Origin: Bradyrhizobium sp. dw_411
Lineage (GTDB): Bacteria; Pseudomonadota; Alphaproteobacteria; Rhizobiales; Xanthobacteraceae
DNA length: 64,000 bases
Direction of reading: 5' to 3'
NCBI RefSeq assembly: GCF_018449695.1
Contig: NZ_JAAVUY010000003.1
Coordinates: 310,001 to 374,000 of the forward strand
In this document: positions 56,304 to 64,000 of the stretch, one piece after another
Position numbering within the stretch: the stretch's first letter is position 1
How the letters are laid out: every line of letters starts with the position of its first letter
Notes under the pieces: model-generated
Told to the model about the DNA's origin: nothing
Database searches by the model: none
What the model saw: only the letters and a program-made list of their open reading frames with translations
Position numbers and translations under genes: made by a program

Positions 56304-56319
56304 TCACGCCAAGGCGTGA
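56304..56319. other. Hairpin between SDR and first binding protein
   Basis: TCACGCC, AA, GGCGTGA makes a perfect 7-bp stem, 7 bp after the SDR stop. It lacks a U tail, so it may be a processing or attenuating structure that allows more binding-protein mRNA. Confidence 0.35.
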
Positions 56320-56351
56320 TCTTGAAAATTATCAATGAGGAGGGGGGTCTC

Positions 56352-57569
56352 GTGAAAACTTGCTGGAAAAAATTGACGATGATAGCCGTCGCATTGGCGG
56401 CGTTCTCGGCTTCGGCGCTGGCCGAAGATGGCGTGACGAACGATACGATCGTGATCGGCGCCTATGGTCCGCTGTCCGGCCCGTCTTCCGGATTAGGCCT
56501 GGGAGCGCGCGCCGGGTTAGAGCTTGCCGTCGAACAGATCAACAGCGCCGGCGGCGTCAACGGTCGCAAGCTTGCCGTCATATTCGAAGACGATGCCTTC
56601 TCGCCGTCAAAGGCGCTTGCCGCGGTCAAGAAGCTCGTCGAGCAGGACAAGGTCTTCATGATATTCGGACTGTCCGGCAGCAACCCGACGGTCGGCACGC
56701 TCAACTATGTCAAGGACCTGAAGATCCCAAATTATTTCTCGATCGCTTCGGCGCCGCAGGTAACCCATCCGTTCAACCGGTATTTCTTTCGGGGGACGGC
56801 GAATGAATCAAGCAGATATGGCGAGCTCTATTCGGAGTTCATCACGCAGTTCTTGCAGTTGAAGCGCGTCGCCATACTCAGCGGCGTCGACGAAAACGGC
56901 AAGAACGAAGGCGATAATCTCGCCAAATACCTCGACAAATGGTACGGGATCAAACCCGTCATGCGGGCCGAGCTGAAGATCGGCGACAAGGACTTCACGC
57001 CTCAACTGCTCCAGGCAAAGGCTGCGGATCCGGATATCATCGCATTGACAACCGCAGCTCCTGAAGCGTCGATCATCATTCGTCAGGGGCGCGAGTTGGG
57101 CATCAAGCAACCGTTCTTTGGCGGGGGCTCGACCGTCGACAATGTCGTCATCGCCAATGACGGATTTGTCGCCGAAGGGTTTATGGGGCCATGGTCGGTC
57201 CCGCTGTTTCCGGACTCTCAACATCCAGACATGGTGAAATTCCGCGAGGCGTGGTCAAAGCGCAATCCGAATGCCCCGAAAGGACGGCCAAACCTGTTCG
57301 ATCTGTGGGCCTATGGTGACACTTACGTCATCGCGGAAGGTCTCAAGCGCGCGGGGCCCGACCTCACCCGCGAGAAGTTCATCGACGCGCTCGAAACCAT
57401 CGACAACTACAGGGTCAGTGAGGTGGCGAGCCCGCGCACGTTCACGTCATGGCATCACATCGGAAGCTCAAAGGCGAGAATTCTTGGGGTGCTGGGACAG
57501 CACTGGGTGCCGCTCGCCTGGGATCCGGAGCGGACCAGCGAGATATTTGACGATCTACGAAAGCACTAG
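56352..57569 (+). CDS. Liv-type periplasmic binding protein, copy 1
   Basis: 405 residues from GTG 56352, after a GAGGAGGGGGG ribosome site. Signal peptide ends ASALA; mature part begins EDGVTNDTIVIGAYGPLSGP. It is a Type I periplasmic fold, with FEDDAFSPSKALAAVKKL. It delivers the ligand to LivHMGF. It is a close paralogue of the next gene; the two share long runs such as FMIFGLSGSNPTVGTL. Confidence 0.92.
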   Translation: MKTCWKKLTMIAVALAAFSASALAEDGVTNDTIVIGAYGPLSGPSSGLGLGARAGLELAVEQINSAGGVNGRKLAVIFEDDAFSPSKALAAVKKLVEQDKVFMIFGLSGSNPTVGTLNYVKDLKIPNYFSIASAPQVTHPFNRYFFRGTANESSRYGELYSEFITQFLQLKRVAILSGVDENGKNEGDNLAKYLDKWYGIKPVMRAELKIGDKDFTPQLLQAKAADPDIIALTTAAPEASIIIRQGRELGIKQPFFGGGSTVDNVVIANDGFVAEGFMGPWSVPLFPDSQHPDMVKFREAWSKRNPNAPKGRPNLFDLWAYGDTYVIAEGLKRAGPDLTREKFIDALETIDNYRVSEVASPRTFTSWHHIGSSKARILGVLGQHWVPLAWDPERTSEIFDDLRKH

Positions 57570-57708
57570 GCTTGGAATGTCGTATTCCGGCTGAACGGCG
57601 AGCGTGTCAGTTGGCGCTACGGGGCCTTGCCGGATGCCTGCGGCTCCCTCAGAATGGCTCCAGGCAGCTCTAAAGCAAAAGAAAAGAAGAGCAGGAGAGG
57701 AAAACAAG

Positions 57709-58923
57709 ATGAAATCCCGGTCGATATGGCTTGTAGCCTGTATGGCGGTAATGCTGCTGACAGGTAGCGGCGCGCGTTCCGAGGACGGAGTGACCGATAC
57801 GACGATCCGGATCGGTGCTTATGGCCCGGTTACCGGACCCGCAGCGTTCCTCGGTTTGGGGTCGCGCGCGGGAATGGAATTGGCCGTCAAGGAAATCAAC
57901 GAGGCGGGCGGCATCAACGGACGCAAGCTGGAGGTTCTGTTCGAGGATGACAACTTTTCTCCGGCCAGAGCGCTGGCCGCGGTGAAGAAGCTTATCGAGC
58001 AGGATAAGATTTTCATGATCTTCGGATTGTCGGGGAGCAATCCGACCGTCGGAACATTGGAGTACGTCAAGGATCTGAAGATCCCGAACTACTTTACGGT
58101 AGCGTCGGCGCCTCCGATTACGCACCCCTATAATCGCTACCTGTTTCGGGGAGCGACGGTGGAATCCGGACGGTACGGAGAGGTTTACTCCGAGTTCTTT
58201 ACGCAATTTCTGAAAGTAAAAAAGATTGCCATCGTCAGCGGCGCGGACGAGAACGCCAAGAACGAAGCAGACCATACCAGCCGCTATCTCGAAAAATGGT
58301 ATGACGTGAAGCCCTTGATGCGGGCCCAGTTCAAGGTCGGCGACAAGGATTTCACCTCGCAACTCATTCAGGTGAAGGCGGCCGATCCCGAACTCATTAT
58401 GGTGACGGGACAGACGCCGGAGGCATCAATCATCATCCGCCAGGCGCGCGAACTTGGGCTGCGTCAGCCCATCTTCGTGGGCACGGCATCAGTCGACAAC
58501 GCTCTGATCGCCAATGACGGCTATGCCGCGGAGGGCGTGATTGGAGCCTGGCCGCTGCCGCTCTTTCCCGATTCCAATGAGCCCGACATGGTCAAGTTTC
58601 GGGATGCTTGGTTGAAGCTCAATCCCAATCCGCCGAAAGGGCGTCCAAACCTCTTTGACGTATACGCTTATGGCGACACTTACGTGCTCGCCGAGGCCCT
58701 GCGCCGCGCAGGCCGCGATCTGACGCGCGAGAAGCTTGTCGATACGCTTGAAAGCATGAAAGATTATCGGATCAGCGGGGTCGCAACGCCGCGGACATTC
58801 ACCCAGCGCCATCACATCGGTAACAATCTGCTTCGGGTGCTCGTCGTATCTGCGCAGCATTGGGTTCCATTCGGCTGGGAGCCGACGCGGCCAAGTGAGC
58901 TCATGTCCGAGTTTCAGCAGTAA
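57709..58923 (+). CDS. Liv-type periplasmic binding protein, copy 2
   Basis: 404 residues from ATG 57709 after AGGAGAGG. Signal peptide ends GSGARS; mature part begins EDGVTDTTIRIGAYGPVTGP. It is a tandem duplicate of the 56352 gene, perhaps for a second ligand or a different affinity. Differences cluster in ligand-facing stretches (MVTGQTPEASIII here, ALTTAAPEASIII in copy 1). Confidence 0.92.
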   Translation: MKSRSIWLVACMAVMLLTGSGARSEDGVTDTTIRIGAYGPVTGPAAFLGLGSRAGMELAVKEINEAGGINGRKLEVLFEDDNFSPARALAAVKKLIEQDKIFMIFGLSGSNPTVGTLEYVKDLKIPNYFTVASAPPITHPYNRYLFRGATVESGRYGEVYSEFFTQFLKVKKIAIVSGADENAKNEADHTSRYLEKWYDVKPLMRAQFKVGDKDFTSQLIQVKAADPELIMVTGQTPEASIIIRQARELGLRQPIFVGTASVDNALIANDGYAAEGVIGAWPLPLFPDSNEPDMVKFRDAWLKLNPNPPKGRPNLFDVYAYGDTYVLAEALRRAGRDLTREKLVDTLESMKDYRISGVATPRTFTQRHHIGNNLLRVLVVSAQHWVPFGWEPTRPSELMSEFQQ

Positions 58924-58942
58924 CAAGTCAGGTCGGGAATCG

Positions 58943-59929
58943 ATGGAACTGCGTCATCTTCGCTATTTTGCTGCATTGGCCGAGGAGTTGAGCTTTACGC
59001 GTGCGGCCGCGAAGGTTCACGTTACGCAGTCTACGCTCTCCCACCAGATCAAGCAGTTGGAGGCTGAACTCGGACAGCCACTTTTCTCGCGTATCGGCAA
59101 GCGCGTCGTGATCACCGAGGCCGGCGAAATGCTCCTGGCCGGCGTGACACGCGGCTTGCGTGAAATCGACGACGGCGTTCGGTCGCTGAAAGCAACACCC
59201 GGGCAGCCCCAGGGAACCCTTAGGGTCGGCTCGACCTACACGTTCAATGTCCAGTTCGTCCCGTCATGCGTTGCGGCTTTTCTTCGGCGCTACCCCAGGG
59301 TCAGTATTACGGTTCTTGAACTGCCGGTCGATGAGGTCGAGGAGCAACTGGATCGGGAAACCATAGACGTCGGTATTGCCTATCGGCCGGCTCTGCGGCC
59401 GGGGTTTATCTTTGAACCGCTCTATATCGATGAAATGGTGCTGGCTGTCGGGCTCGACCATCCCTTCGCGGGACGCAAACGGATCAGGCTCGCGGAACTG
59501 CATCGACAGGAACTGGTTCTGCAGACAAAGAGCTCCGATACGCGGCATATCCTCGACGGCAACTTCAAGTCGGTCGGCGCAGAACCCGTGATTGTGGCCG
59601 AGATGAATGCCGCAGCACCGATGATCAGCCTTGTCCAGGAACTGAATATCGGGGCCATCGTATCCCAGCACTTCGCCTCGTTATTTCCAAAAGTTCGCTT
59701 TATTCCACTGGAGAGCCCGACGCCGCTCCGGACCGCAGGTATCCTTTCCAAGTCGTCGCGGCCGAAATCTCTGGCTTGCTACTCGTTCATCTCGGAGATC
59801 CGAAATGCGATCATCGAGGCGAAGATGCATGTTCCGAGGAAAGGTCAGGGGACTTCGTTGTCGTTGCCGTTCGCGGGCGAGTCGGATGACGGACCAGGGT
59901 GCCTCCCTGCTGAAAATGTCCGAGGATAA
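58943..59929 (+). CDS. LysR-family transcriptional regulator
   Basis: 328 residues from ATG 58943. The winged helix is MELRHLRYFAALAEELSFTR with VTQSTLSHQIKQLEAELGQP. It is 19 bp after the second binding protein and may belong to the operon it controls. The tail after the family's normal end (about 300) is VPRKGQGTSLSLPFAGESDD-like low-similarity sequence and ends 6 bp before repeat copy B, so the repeat insertion may have altered the 3' end. Confidence 0.88.
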   Translation: MELRHLRYFAALAEELSFTRAAAKVHVTQSTLSHQIKQLEAELGQPLFSRIGKRVVITEAGEMLLAGVTRGLREIDDGVRSLKATPGQPQGTLRVGSTYTFNVQFVPSCVAAFLRRYPRVSITVLELPVDEVEEQLDRETIDVGIAYRPALRPGFIFEPLYIDEMVLAVGLDHPFAGRKRIRLAELHRQELVLQTKSSDTRHILDGNFKSVGAEPVIVAEMNAAAPMISLVQELNIGAIVSQHFASLFPKVRFIPLESPTPLRTAGILSKSSRPKSLACYSFISEIRNAIIEAKMHVPRKGQGTSLSLPFAGESDDGPGCLPAENVRG

Positions 59930-59935
59930 GAGACC

Positions 59936-60207
59936 CCCATCCTGAAAGCGTAGTGGGCAAATTGCGTCGTTGACGCCGTTTGCCCGACCGCCCTGATAAG
60001 GTCTGCAAAGACAAGGAAGGGCGCCATCCCTATACTTGGCAGAGCGATCTTGCCCAGGCCGGCGACGAAGTCGAGCACTCCAATGAGCTGCTCGTCGCTT
60101 GGCCCGCAGCCGCATCATGGTCTTGCATCGGCGATCAAGTTCAGCCTGCCTGCAACGATCAAGCCTGAACTTGCGGTAACGCAACAAGCAGATCCCGCAA
60201 ATCCCGT
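59936..60207. repeat. ~272-bp dispersed repeat, copy B
   Basis: Copy of 40223-40496 in the same orientation. The differences are scattered changes and small indels, so the copies are old. It fills most of the 406-bp gap before nnrS; the remaining 130 bp contain only the nnrS ribosome site (AAAGGAGG at 60324-60331). Confidence 0.8.
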
Positions 60208-60335
60208 AAACTGTCGTTGAAACCGGGGGCGTGCCTCAGGTCAGCAAGGATAAACAGGTGAGGGCGGCCCCGCTTGAAAAGCTCGCTTCACAGACTGCGC
60301 AAAAATAATCCCGGCAGCAGCTAAAGGAGGCCGCT

Positions 60336-61501
60336 ATGAGCGCACGAACCTATGACGGGTGTCCGCTATTCTCCTACGGCTTCAGGCCTTTTTTTCTGCT
60401 GGGCTCGGTCTATGCCGGCCTGGCAATACTCGTCTGGCTACCGGTATTCATGGGGGAATTGAGCCTGGTTTCTGCGTTCATTCCGCGCGACTGGCACGTC
60501 CATGAAATGCTCTACGGCTTCCTGCCGGCGGTGATCACCGGCTTCCTCTTCACCGCGATTCCGAATTGGACTGGCCGGTTGCCGTTGCGTGGAAGACCGC
60601 TGATGTTTCTCGTTGCGCTGTGGGCTGTAGGTCGCGTCTGCGTGACTTTCTCGGCGTATACTGGCTGGCTGGCGGCTATGCTGGTCGATATCAGTTTTCT
60701 CCTGCTTGTGGCTGCGGCTTTGCGCGCGAAATCATCGCGGGGAAGAAGTGGAACAACCTCGGTATCGTCGTGCTGATTTTTGTGCTGCTGGCTGGCAACG
60801 TCGCGTTCCATCTCGAGGCCCGTTTTTGGGGCGCTGCCGAACTCGGCATCCGCGTCGGCATCGCAGTCGTCGTGCTGTTAATCTCGCTGATCGGGGGTCG
60901 TCTCATTCCGAGTTTCACCCGCAACTGGCTCGTTCGCGAAAATACAGGCCGGCTGCCGGTCCCGTTCGCACGATTTGATGTGGTATGCGTCGTCGTTGGC
61001 GCCGTCGCGCTGGTGGTTTGGATCCTTTGGCCGACCGGTACAGGGACTGGCGACGCGCTCGCCATCGCTGGCGTCATGCACCTCGTTCGTTTGGGACGCT
61101 GGGCCGGCGATCGAACGGTTCGCGACCGGCTGCTGCTCATCCTTCATATCGGCTACGCATTCGTGCCGCTCGGATTCTTGCTCAACGCCTGCAGTGCGTT
61201 CGGTATTGTTCCGCCGGACGCCGGCGTTCACGCCTGGATGGCCGGAGCCGCAGGCGTCATGACACTCGCGGTAATGAGCCGGGCGTCGTTGGCACACACC
61301 GACCAGCAACTGATTGCGTCGGCTGCGACCCAGGGTATTTACGCTGCGGTTGTTGTGGCGGCCCTCGCGCGCATCTGCGCAGTTATCGATCCGGTCCACA
61401 GCGTGCCGCTGCTCCATGTTGCGGCATTCGCCTGGGCTGGAGCGTTCCTCGGATTTGCCCTGTATTACGGGCCGACGCTAATTGGATTCAAGAAGTCGTA
61501 A
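60336..61501 (+). pseudogene. nnrS: nnrS, frameshifted
   Basis: An NnrS-type membrane haem/copper protein of nitrosative stress, split into two frames. The first part runs 60336 to about 60728 (FSYGFRPFFLLGSVYAGL; RDWHVHEMLYGFLPAVITGF; IPNWTGRLPL). After the alternating GCGCGCG run at 60722-60728, the continuation EIIAGKKWNNLGIVVLIFVL is in another frame and goes on to 61501 with all later helices. Removing two bases of the run restores ALREIIAGKK. So either a 2-bp slippage mutation has inactivated the gene or the base call is wrong. Otherwise it looks complete, with about 12 helices. Confidence 0.85.
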
Positions 61502-61631
61502 ATGAAGCGACGGGAAACCAAGCTGACGTAACCGTCACCCGAACGAATTTGCGCTGTCGGCCTGTCGTCATTTTTTCATGAAAATGCAATATCCAGCGTG
61601 GCATTGGTTCAATCTATCATGAGGGAATAAA

Positions 61632-61865
61632 ATGGACGAGCATCACTCCAATCTTGACGAACTGCAGGCTGCCTACAAGGCCGCGGTTGAGCAGTGGATT
61701 TCTGCCATTCGCAAGGAAGAGGCGCTAGCTTCCGTAAATCATTCAGTAGCCGAAGTTGATTTGTGGGAGGATGCTGGGTTTCAGGAGGATGAGATGCGCA
61801 AGGCTGTCAAGGAACTAAAGAAGAAATACGAAGATGCGTTGCGCGAGAAGTTCTTTGGATTCTAG
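61632..61865 (+). CDS. Small hypothetical coiled-coil protein
   Basis: 77 residues, not recognised as a named family. Highly charged and helical: LDELQAAYKAAVEQWISAIR and DEMRKAVKELKKKYEDALRE. No Cys, no signal peptide. ATG 61632 follows GAGGGAATAAA. Similar short proteins are common in rhizobia; the function is unknown. Confidence 0.6.
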   Translation: MDEHHSNLDELQAAYKAAVEQWISAIRKEEALASVNHSVAEVDLWEDAGFQEDEMRKAVKELKKKYEDALREKFFGF

Positions 61866-61989
61866 TGACCGAAGCAGCATCGACCCGAGAGGAGCCGGAT
61901 CGCGAGGGCGATCCGGAAAAATACGGAGGCGCGCGATCAGTTTTGGTTGGCGGATAAGCTACTGATAGCAATTCTGCGCCATCTTAATT

Positions 61990-64000
61990 CTACGCCATCT
62001 TCAAGTGTGCAAAGAGCAGGCCCTTTACCTGGTCCATCGTTAACGCGAGCACGATGGCGGCGGCCAGAATACCGGCGATGATCGAAGGCGCGAGCGGGGC
62101 CGTTAGGACTCCCCCAAGCGCCAACGAGCCAATGATCAAAATATCCAGAACGCTTGATACGATCACCAGCAGACTCGGCCGCGAAGACCACAAACGCTTG
62201 CGTTCCCGGACGACATAAAAGACAGCCTGTCCATTAAAAGCGAGTATGACGAGCGTCATGGTGCGCAATGTATCGATGTCGAGATGCAGCACCAATGAAC
62301 CAAAACTCAACAGGCCGACGCAGAAGACGAGATCGAAGAGACCGAGGGCGATGCCGACAATGGTGAGGGCATCTATCCGCCAGGAGTTTGGCTTCGACGA
62401 GGGGTGGACGTTGTCGGTGGTCGACGACATTGCCAGAAAATCGCCGGTAATCATCGAAATGACCATAAGCATCGGCGTCAGGATCGCGTGCTTGGTCAGT
62501 ATCAGGCCGAAACCGAGAAACAGTACCTGCCGCGATTTGTGAACAATGGATCGCAGCGCATAGGTCAGGATGCGCTGGAATGTGATTCGGCCCTCCCGGA
62601 CCGACGCGACGATCCCGGCGAGCCCGGGCTCGGTCAGAACAATGCCCGCGGCCGATTTAGCGACGTCGGTGGCGGTCGAAACTGCGATGCCGATCTGTGC
62701 CTGGCGTAACGCCGGTGCATCATTGGCGCCGTCGCCGCACATGCCGACCGTATGGCCAGCATTCTGGAACGCTTTGACCAGACGAAACTTGTCTTCGGGG
62801 AGCACGCCAGCGAAGACGGAAAAGTCGTCCGGTCCGACCCGATCCGGAATCTCGCCCGGACGACAAACGGCACCGGGAAGCCCAACTGTCTCAGCGACGA
62901 AGGCGGCCGTCGTGGCCGCATCTCCTGTTACCATGACGGTGTGGATCCCAAGTCTCCGCAACTGATCGATCATGGACTTTGAATCGCTACGCGGTGGGTC
63001 GCTCAGCGCCACGATTCCGGCGATACGCATGGCGCCGTCGGTACCGATCGCGACGCCCAGAACCCGGTGGCCGCGCTTTTCCAGTTCGTTTGCAGCTAAT
63101 TCCGCCTCGGGCGAGGGGTGCGAAATCCCGTGAACCACCGCAAAGGCGCCTTTGACGATGCGCAACGCGCTGCCATCGCGGTCGATCGCGCGAGCTTCCG
63201 ACATCTTGATGGCCGGATCGAACGGCACGAACTTGGTAACCGTCAAAGCCTCCGCGTTCGGCCTTTGGGACACCGCGGCAGCCCGCACCGCGGCGTCGAC
63301 AGGATCCTGGCCTCCGTCGGCGCTGGCAAGGGCCGCCAGTGCCAGGACACGGTTCTCATCGAAGCCGGGCATTGCGCGTATGGCTGCCACGGCCAACTCG
63401 TTGCGCGTCAAGGTACCGGTCTTGTCGATGCACAGGACGTCGAGGCTGGCGGCTTCGTCTACCGCGGAGAGACGGGTGGGCAGCACGCCAGCCCGCGTCA
63501 GGGCTCGCGCGCCGATGGCCGTTGCCAGTGTAAATGTCGCCGGCAATGCGACCGGCACCGAGGCGAGAACAGATATCAGCACCAGCGGAATGGCTTCGGA
63601 CAGCCGCATACCGATTTCGAGGGCGTAGACCATCAGCAACAGCGTGACGGCACCATTAAAGCCAGCCAGATTGCGTACCACGCGAAAGACTGCCTTCTGC
63701 TGGGTACTAACCACGTAGGCGGTGCGAACGAGTTCAGCCGTGCGTCCGAATTTGGTCCGCACGCCGGTGGCGCACACTTCGGCAACAGCTTCGCCGCGCC
63801 GGACCAGCGCGCCGGCGTAGCTCTCAAGGCCCGGTCCGGCCTCAACCGGCAGGGACTCGCCGGTGAGCATGGATTGATCGAGCAGGATCGAGCCCTCGCG
63901 TATCAGCACATCGGCCGCGACTACCGTGCCCAGCGTCAGTTTTACAATATCTCCGGGGACCAGTTCGGCCGCGGGACACATCGTCCAGACCCCGTCACGC
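61990..64000 (-). CDS. P-type H+-ATPase (plasma-membrane type), 5' end outside window
   Basis: Partial: 663 residues counted from the Met at 63981, and the frame continues (RDGVWT) to the window edge. The actuator motif is MLTGESLPVEAG; the phosphorylated Asp is in LCIDKTGTLTRNE (D186 of the visible part); hinge GDGANDAPALRQAQIGIAV. C-terminal helices follow. It resembles type IIIA proton-exporting ATPases, which build a membrane potential. The start and N-terminal domain lie beyond 64000. Confidence 0.9.
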   Translation of the reverse strand, partial: RDGVWTMCPAAELVPGDIVKLTLGTVVAADVLIREGSILLDQSMLTGESLPVEAGPGLESYAGALVRRGEAVAEVCATGVRTKFGRTAELVRTAYVVSTQQKAVFRVVRNLAGFNGAVTLLLMVYALEIGMRLSEAIPLVLISVLASVPVALPATFTLATAIGARALTRAGVLPTRLSAVDEAASLDVLCIDKTGTLTRNELAVAAIRAMPGFDENRVLALAALASADGGQDPVDAAVRAAAVSQRPNAEALTVTKFVPFDPAIKMSEARAIDRDGSALRIVKGAFAVVHGISHPSPEAELAANELEKRGHRVLGVAIGTDGAMRIAGIVALSDPPRSDSKSMIDQLRRLGIHTVMVTGDAATTAAFVAETVGLPGAVCRPGEIPDRVGPDDFSVFAGVLPEDKFRLVKAFQNAGHTVGMCGDGANDAPALRQAQIGIAVSTATDVAKSAAGIVLTEPGLAGIVASVREGRITFQRILTYALRSIVHKSRQVLFLGFGLILTKHAILTPMLMVISMITGDFLAMSSTTDNVHPSSKPNSWRIDALTIVGIALGLFDLVFCVGLLSFGSLVLHLDIDTLRTMTLVILAFNGQAVFYVVRERKRLWSSRPSLLVIVSSVLDILIIGSLALGGVLTAPLAPSIIAGILAAAIVLALTMDQVKGLLFAHLKMA

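Noticed and set aside
1..64000. Search for tRNA, rRNA, CRISPR arrays, riboswitches and replication origins.
   Set aside because: No cloverleaf, rRNA-like stretch, regularly spaced short repeat or iteron set was seen by eye; a covariance-model scan could still find small RNAs.

Overview
The window is about 62% GC, densely coded and arranged in short operons with many 4-bp stop/start overlaps. Its gene families are TctC/Bug and Liv-type ABC binding proteins, family III CoA transferases, a TolB/TPR adenylate cyclase, NrsF with an ECF sigma factor, and NnrS. Together they suggest a soil alphaproteobacterium close to Bradyrhizobium. This is inferred from protein content only; there is no rRNA or marker gene here. 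I see no tRNA, rRNA, CRISPR array or intact mobile element.

Layout. (1) 39-12787: a sugar or uronide catabolic region under a LacI regulator. It holds two GH88-like hydrolases, a MalFGK-type ABC importer, a family III CoA transferase, a crotonase, a MaoC hydratase and two ketodeoxypentonate dehydratase-like enzymes. (2) 12841-18191: an acid-CoA operon (Bug binding protein, ADP-forming acyl-CoA synthetase, crotonase, FlK-like thioesterase) with a divergent LysR gene. (3) 18437-24742: two long CoA transferases around an OprB-type porin. (4) 24767-31346: a large winged-helix/ATPase/TPR regulator, a small secreted Cys protein, an adenylate cyclase, an oleate hydratase remnant and an MgtC-like protein. 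(5) 31477-40203: an AraC regulator, then a bufferin-type RiPP operon (DUF2282 precursor, DUF692/MNIO, DUF2063 partner, DoxX) beside nrsF and an ECF sigma gene, then LysR, peroxiredoxin and NDH-2 genes. (6) 40204-41456: repeat and IS debris and a DoxX gene. (7) 41470-49729: an SsuABC/TauABC-like importer and, divergently, nadC, a PhnN/AMP-phosphorylase fusion and pncA. The two units share a near-identical 18-bp upstream motif. (8) 49784-59929: a Liv ABC system with two tandem binding proteins, a BKACE enzyme, two SDRs and a LysR gene. (9) 59936-64000: a second repeat copy, a frameshifted nnrS, a small coiled-coil protein and a partial P-type H+-ATPase.

Main points. The fusion at 47005-49047 joins a nucleoside-monophosphate phosphorylase to a ribose-1,5-bisphosphate kinase. 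With nadC and pncA alongside, it suggests a route that recycles nucleotide ribose into PRPP for NAD synthesis, co-regulated with the importer. The bufferin operon is a recently described copper-binding RiPP system and appears complete, with its likely sigma/anti-sigma pair next to it. Smaller points are LacI operator palindromes, a duplicated ~92-bp upstream region before two genes, a GH88 paralogue lacking a catalytic Asp, and several paired intergenic motifs.
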